Assembly (NCBI GenBank): GCA_016786725.1
Contig: JAEUVU010000019.1
Coordinates: forward strand, 186,001-250,000
DNA: 64,000 bases
Reading direction: 5' to 3'
Source: Ferruginibacter sp.
GTDB lineage: Bacteria > Bacteroidota > Bacteroidia > Chitinophagales > Chitinophagaceae
Shown: in pieces, positions 60,241 to 64,000 of the stretch
Layout: each line of letters opens with the position of its first letter
Numbering within the stretch: position 1 is the stretch's first letter
Notes under the pieces: generated by a model
Told to the model about the DNA's origin: nothing
Database searches by the model: none
What the model saw: the letters and a program-made list of their open reading frames with translations, nothing else
Position numbers and translations under genes: made by a program

Positions 60241-61053
60241 TTACACTGAAACATTAAAATCCCTCAGCGCATCATTCAAGCTCGTTTTAAGATCGGTACT
60301 GGGTTTTCGCTGGCCAATTATTAAAGCGCAGCCCACACCAAACTCTCCCGCCGGAAATTTTTTGGTATAGCTGCCCGGTATCACCACACTACGGGCCGGC
60401 ACTACTCCCTTCATTTCTACCGGCTCTGTAACACTTACATCTATAATTTTTGTTGATTGAGTTAAAACAACATTCGCACCCAGCACGGCCTCTTTCTCTA
60501 CCCTCACCCCTTCTACCACAATACAGCGGCTGCCAATAAAACATCCATCTTCAATAATAACCGGGCTTGCCTGTAATGGCTCTAACACACCGCCAATGCC
60601 AACACCACCGCTCAGGTGTACGCCCTTACCTATCTGTGCACAACTGCCTACGGTTGCCCAGGTATCTACCATCGTGCCTTCATCCACATAAGCGCCAATG
60701 TTTACGTAACTGGGCATCAGCACCACATTACGGCCTAAGTAAGCTCCGTATCTTGCAACAGCATGCGGCACTGCCCTTACTCCAAGCGAGGCATAATCTG
60801 ATTTGAGTTTCATTTTATCATAAAACTCAAAAGGCGGCAAGGTAAATGTTTCCATTTGCTGTATGGCAAAATACATGAGTATAGCCTGCTTAACCCACTC
60901 ATTAACCTGCCAGCCTTCGTTAGCAGGTTCTGCAGTTCTTAAGCGGCCCTTATCCACTTCTTCAATAACCTGCCTTACTGCATTTGCATATACCTCCTCT
61001 TTCAGCAATTCACGGTTGGCCCATGCAGCCAGTATTTGTTCTTTTAATTCCAT
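60241..61053 (-). CDS. dapD: Tetrahydrodipicolinate N-succinyltransferase
   Basis: DapD transfers succinyl from succinyl-CoA to tetrahydrodipicolinate in the lysine and meso-DAP pathway. The 270-residue protein has a helical start and a left-handed beta-helix with hexapeptides: N-I-G-A-Y-V-D-E-G-T-M-V-D-T near 122-135, G-S-C-A-Q-I-G-K-G-V-H-L-S-G-G-V-G-I-G-G-V-L-E-P-L near 140-164, and F-I-G-S-R-C near 174. Size is normal. A TAAGTTTG box at 61068-61075 lies 14 nt upstream. Confidence 0.95.
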   Translation of the reverse strand: MELKEQILAAWANRELLKEEVYANAVRQVIEEVDKGRLRTAEPANEGWQVNEWVKQAILMYFAIQQMETFTLPPFEFYDKMKLKSDYASLGVRAVPHAVARYGAYLGRNVVLMPSYVNIGAYVDEGTMVDTWATVGSCAQIGKGVHLSGGVGIGGVLEPLQASPVIIEDGCFIGSRCIVVEGVRVEKEAVLGANVVLTQSTKIIDVSVTEPVEMKGVVPARSVVIPGSYTKKFPAGEFGVGCALIIGQRKPSTDLKTSLNDALRDFNVSV

Positions 61054-61067
61054 TTCTAAGTTTTTTG

Positions 61068-61075
61068 CAAACTTA
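61068..61075 (-). promoter_or_regulatory. -7 box (TAAGTTTG) before dapD
   Basis: TAAGTTTG on the minus strand ends 14 nt before the dapD ATG; the -33 region shows no TTTG. Confidence 0.45.
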
Positions 61076-61129
61076 ATTAATTTGAACCTGAAGCTGCTGC
61101 ATATTTAAAATTGAATGTATTTTACACCC

Positions 61130-62107
61130 ATGAATATTCTCATTCGATTGCCCAACTGGCTGGGAGATATGGTGATGAGTACGGCTTTTGTTAAGGCTGT
61201 AAAAGATGAATACCCGGGTGCAGGCATTGATCTTATTGCTAAAAAGGGCATTGATTTTTTATTGCCTTATTTTCCTGAACATGGGCAGGCATTTATTTTT
61301 TCTAAAGATGAATATAAAGGCCTTGGTGGCCTGAGGAAGTTTGGTAAAATGATTGCCGCTCAAAAAAAATATGACCTTTTCTTTTGCCTGCCCGATTCTT
61401 TTTCATCAGCCATAATGGGCCATGCGGTTGCTGCAAAGCAAAGAGTTGGTTTTAAAAAAGAATTACGTTCTGTTTTTTTAACACATAGTTACACAAAGAA
61501 AAAAAATATTCACCGGGTTGAAGAATATGTTGATCTTTTGCAGCACTTCACACAAAAACAAATTGCCGTACCAGCGGTAGAGTTAAAAGTTGCAGGCGCT
61601 GTAAAAGGAAATGCGGTAGTGATCAATATCAATTCCGAAGCAGTATCACGCAGGTTGCCGAAAGAAAAAGCCATCAGCATTATCACTGCTGTTCGTAATG
61701 CAATTCCGAACGGGATCATTTTAGTTGGCAGTAATAAAGAAGCTGATTTTGTAAATGAGGTTTTTGATTCTTTACCTGATAAAAGCAATATCACGAATAA
61801 AGCCGGTAAAACCAATTTAACAGCGTTGCTGCAATTGTTTGCAAACAGCGTTGCTGTATTAACAACTGATAGCGGGCCAGCCCATTTGGCCAATGCATTG
61901 GGTGTGCACAGCATTGTTTTGTTTGGAGCCGGTAATGAAAACAATACTGCACCTTATAATAAACACAAACGCACCATCATCAGGCTGGCACAATTGCCCT
62001 GCGAACCCTGCGTAAGCAATACATGCAAAGTTTATGGTGTACCACAATGTTTGGTAAGGCTTGATGAACAAATAATTGTTTCAGCTGTAAATTGCGTTTT
62101 AAAATAA
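61130..62107 (+). CDS. Glycosyltransferase family 9 (ADP-heptose:LPS heptosyltransferase-like)
   Basis: The 325-residue protein (ATG at 61130; a further ATG lies five codons upstream) starts N-I-L-I-R-L-P-N-W-L-G-D-M-V-M-S-T and has D-S-G-P-A-H-L-A-N-A-L-G near 247-258, F-G-A-G-N near 264 and a Cys-rich part (L-P-C-E-P-C-V-S-N-T-C near 290). All fit GT9, WaaF subgroup. It adds heptose in LPS core synthesis. The TsaC-type gene follows four bases later. Confidence 0.9.
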   Translation: MNILIRLPNWLGDMVMSTAFVKAVKDEYPGAGIDLIAKKGIDFLLPYFPEHGQAFIFSKDEYKGLGGLRKFGKMIAAQKKYDLFFCLPDSFSSAIMGHAVAAKQRVGFKKELRSVFLTHSYTKKKNIHRVEEYVDLLQHFTQKQIAVPAVELKVAGAVKGNAVVININSEAVSRRLPKEKAISIITAVRNAIPNGIILVGSNKEADFVNEVFDSLPDKSNITNKAGKTNLTALLQLFANSVAVLTTDSGPAHLANALGVHSIVLFGAGNENNTAPYNKHKRTIIRLAQLPCEPCVSNTCKVYGVPQCLVRLDEQIIVSAVNCVLK

Positions 62108-62111
62108 AGCT

Positions 62112-62681
62112 ATGGTTTTTGAGATGGATATTGAAGCATCGCTGAATGTATTAAACAAGGGAGGTATCATTCTCTACCCTACCGATACGGTTTGGGGGCT
62201 TGGCTGCGATGCAACCGATGCAACTGCAGTTGCAAAGATATATGCACTCAAAAAAAGATCAGATGAAAAAAGCCTGATCGTTTTACTGGCTGATGAGAAA
62301 GAGATTGCTAAATATGTATCAGAACCCGATCCAAAAATATTTTACTACATAAAGGGCATACACAAACCCACCACTTTTATATACGAAGGTGCCACCAACC
62401 TGGCCACCAATATGATACAAGCCGATGGCACTGTAGGCATACGCATCACCAAAGACCCTTTTTGCAAACAACTTATCAAACGCTTTGGCAAACCATTGGT
62501 TTCTACCTCTGCAAATATTTCGGGCTATCCTGCCCCTGCAATTTTTATAGATGTGGATATTGCAATAAAAAGCGGTGTTGACTATATAGTGCAACACCGC
62601 CGGGATGATGTAACTGCAGCATCACCATCTGCTATTGTAAAGCTGAACGCCGATGGCTCTCTCACCATCATACGCCCGTAA
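62112..62681 (+). CDS. tsaC: L-threonylcarbamoyladenylate synthase (TsaC/YrdC/YciO type)
   Basis: The 189-residue protein makes threonylcarbamoyl-AMP for t6A modification of tRNA. It has Y-P-T-D-T-V-W-G-L near 22-30, K-K-R-S-D-E-K-S-L near 51-59, S-T-S-A-N-I-S-G near 136-143 and a late S-A-I-V-K. These are YrdC-domain motifs, but the YciO paralogue cannot be excluded by eye. It is coupled to the GT9 gene by a four-base gap. Confidence 0.83.
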   Translation: MVFEMDIEASLNVLNKGGIILYPTDTVWGLGCDATDATAVAKIYALKKRSDEKSLIVLLADEKEIAKYVSEPDPKIFYYIKGIHKPTTFIYEGATNLATNMIQADGTVGIRITKDPFCKQLIKRFGKPLVSTSANISGYPAPAIFIDVDIAIKSGVDYIVQHRRDDVTAASPSAIVKLNADGSLTIIRP

Positions 62682-62684
62682 AAA

Positions 62685-63263
62685 TTATAAAGTAAACCCT
62701 ACACCAAGCTGAACGCTCTGGCTCTTCCATTTTTCTTTATTATCAATATCGTTCAGGTTATTCAGCCCAATCGCATAACGGGCATAAATATTCAGGTGGC
62801 CAAGATTAACCTGTGCACCACCCAGCATACTAAAGTCGCCCGATTTAAATGCTTCCTGTCCATTCTGCAAAACAGTTTTGCTTTTGTTGGTTAATATTCC
62901 AAACTGCGGCCCGGCCTGCAATGTGAGGAATTTTACCGGCTTGTAGTTAAGCATGATAGGGATGCTCACATATTTAAGCTGAACTTTATTCAATTGTTTA
63001 AACTGGTAAACACTGCTGAATGTGCTGGAGGTATCCACATTTATCTGGTTAAATAACACTTCGGGCTGAATAGCAAATTTTTTGCCAAGCCCTACAGAAA
63101 AAAAGCCGCCTATGTGGTAGCCAAAAGAAAATTCATCATCGAAAGATTTGCCGGTAAGTTTGTTGATGTTTGCACCACCTTTAACACCCACATGGAGTTT
63201 TTGTGCAGTTGCTGCACCTGCGGTGATACAAATAATTGCCAGGATTAAGAGTTTTGTTTTCAT
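62685..63263 (-). CDS. Outer-membrane beta-barrel protein (PorT-like, OMP_b-brl_2)
   Basis: This 192-residue protein has a signal peptide (ending A-T-A-Q) and alternating beta strands: V-G-V-K-G-G-A-N near 26-33, F-A-I-Q-P-E-V-L-F-N near 64-73, V-S-I-P-I-M-L-N-Y-K near 99-108 and G-P-Q-F-G near 119. It ends in an aromatic-rich strand (V-G-F-T-L). The PorT/OMP_b-brl family is common in Bacteroidota; role unknown. Convergent with the TsaC-type gene. Confidence 0.87.
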   Translation of the reverse strand: MKTKLLILAIICITAGAATAQKLHVGVKGGANINKLTGKSFDDEFSFGYHIGGFFSVGLGKKFAIQPEVLFNQINVDTSSTFSSVYQFKQLNKVQLKYVSIPIMLNYKPVKFLTLQAGPQFGILTNKSKTVLQNGQEAFKSGDFSMLGGAQVNLGHLNIYARYAIGLNNLNDIDNKEKWKSQSVQLGVGFTL

Positions 63264-63353
63264 AAAAATAAAAATTGTTTAGTTGGCGTAATTGCACCAA
63301 GTATTATACCAATGGGCTTTAAAAAATTACAAACTTATGTTAAGAGAAGAAGG

Positions 63354-64000
63354 TTAAAATATAAAACCGGCGCTGAAAGAAAACACCGTTGTAAACTTCT
63401 TGTAACTCGTAGCAGGTAAGTAATAGTCAATATAAAAATTGGGTTCGATGAAGAATTTTTTGTACCGGTAATGTAGCGTAGCTGATGCAGCTATTGATTG
63501 CATCTGAAATTTTGAATCGGATTCATACCTGTTCTTAAGATATGTTTTTGCCCGGGGGAAATTTGAAAGACGGGGGTTATTAAGTCCTGGAGCTTTAACC
63601 TGTTGGCGTCCTGCAATTAAAATGAGTGAGGGTGTAAACGTAAGTTCATCATTTTTTGAAATCAGCTTATTAAAATAATATTCATGAAGTACATAAGCAG
63701 ACAAATTAAAATCTGAAATTTTTATTTCAAGTTCCCGTACCCTGCTTAATATTAGCACTGAATCTGAAAAACGCCCGCTGTTATAACCAATTGCAAATCC
63801 TGGTGCCAGGTAGGTTTTTGTGTAAACAACATTGCCATAAAAGCTGTTTTGAAAAGGGTTGGGAGTAAATCCGGAAGACTCATTTGAAATATATCTTGTG
63901 TAGTAAATACCTGCGTTAAAAGACTTACCAAAATATTCAAAATACGGATTGATAGAAAACTGGTATGCTTTGATATTGCCGCTATCCACTGCTAAAAAAG
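63354..64000 (-). CDS. Outer-membrane beta-barrel protein, partial (N-terminus beyond window)
   Basis: The frame is open through the window end at 64000 (upstream codons read L-A-V-D-S-G), so the start lies outside. About 215 residues are visible. They alternate polar and hydrophobic residues in strands with many aromatics (Y-Y-T-R-Y, I-D-Y-Y-L) and end in a C-terminal strand F-S-F-S-A-G-F-I-F, as in beta barrels. No closer family is assigned. Confidence 0.7.
   Translation of the reverse strand, partial: FLAVDSGNIKAYQFSINPYFEYFGKSFNAGIYYTRYISNESSGFTPNPFQNSFYGNVVYTKTYLAPGFAIGYNSGRFSDSVLILSRVRELEIKISDFNLSAYVLHEYYFNKLISKNDELTFTPSLILIAGRQQVKAPGLNNPRLSNFPRAKTYLKNRYESDSKFQMQSIAASATLHYRYKKFFIEPNFYIDYYLPATSYKKFTTVFSFSAGFIF

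Overview
The window looks like chromosome from a Bacteroidota bacterium, probably in or near the family Chitinophagaceae. The evidence: a gliding-motility/T9SS-type C-terminal domain on a giant repeat adhesin followed by a PorP/SprF-like protein, PorT-type outer-membrane barrels, a GH92 mannosidase, lpxB, few Shine-Dalgarno sites, and many start-proximal copies of the Bacteroidota promoter (-33 TTTG, about 19 nt, -7 TAnnTTTG). No phage, insertion sequence, integrase or CRISPR array was found. The family-level placement is inference.

Layout. 0-10.5 kb: the tail of queG, anmK, an ABC-2 permease/SRPBCC pair, a Xre-RES toxin-antitoxin module with visible operators, folK, a deoxynucleoside kinase, an MFS exporter, a lipoprotein peptidase, an MBL-fold protein, an unknown lipoprotein and a YkgJ-like protein. 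10.5-19.6 kb: gcvP, a small unknown gene, a KAS III-like synthase, a cold-shock gene, an MFS protein, a thioesterase, an alpha-glucan phosphorylase homologue with Thr at the cofactor-lysine position, and RidA. 19.6-31 kb: a DtxR/MntR-type regulator overlapping a long NRAMP-UspA fusion, a DUF922 protein, a glycosyltransferase 9, then MFS, DedA-like, DAACS and APC transporters, and a cytochrome-like lipoprotein. 30.7-40.8 kb: a secreted protein, GH92, an XRE-S24 repressor/DinB-like/ssb group, surE, a LysM protein, lpxB and a 53-residue gene I found by hand. 41-50 kb: the 1917-residue adhesin with 13 tandem 90-residue repeats, its PorP/SprF-like neighbour, msrB, a Crp/Fnr regulator and a NarL-type response regulator. 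50-64 kb: a tightly packed DoxX/DinB/NRDE/ATP-grasp/hydrolase operon, a YHS protein, a second secreted protein sharing a C-terminal domain with the one at 30.7 kb, a dipeptidase/YfcC pair, a TPR protein, tRNA-Leu(CAG), dapD, glycosyltransferase 9, a TsaC-type enzyme and two outer-membrane barrels, the last cut by the window end.

How genes work together. Most of the window is housekeeping metabolism and envelope function. Three local circuits can be read from the DNA: the Xre-RES promoter with two palindromes, the metalloregulator promoter whose -7 box lies inside a palindrome, and the XRE-S24 promoter with two 15-bp palindromes. The best leads for something undescribed are the recurring C-terminal domain of two secreted proteins, the lysine-less phosphorylase homologue, the C-x3-C-H lipoprotein, and the self-cleaving-type repressor transcribed towards a DinB-fold protein and ssb. 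All functional names come from motif recognition by eye; no database search was run.
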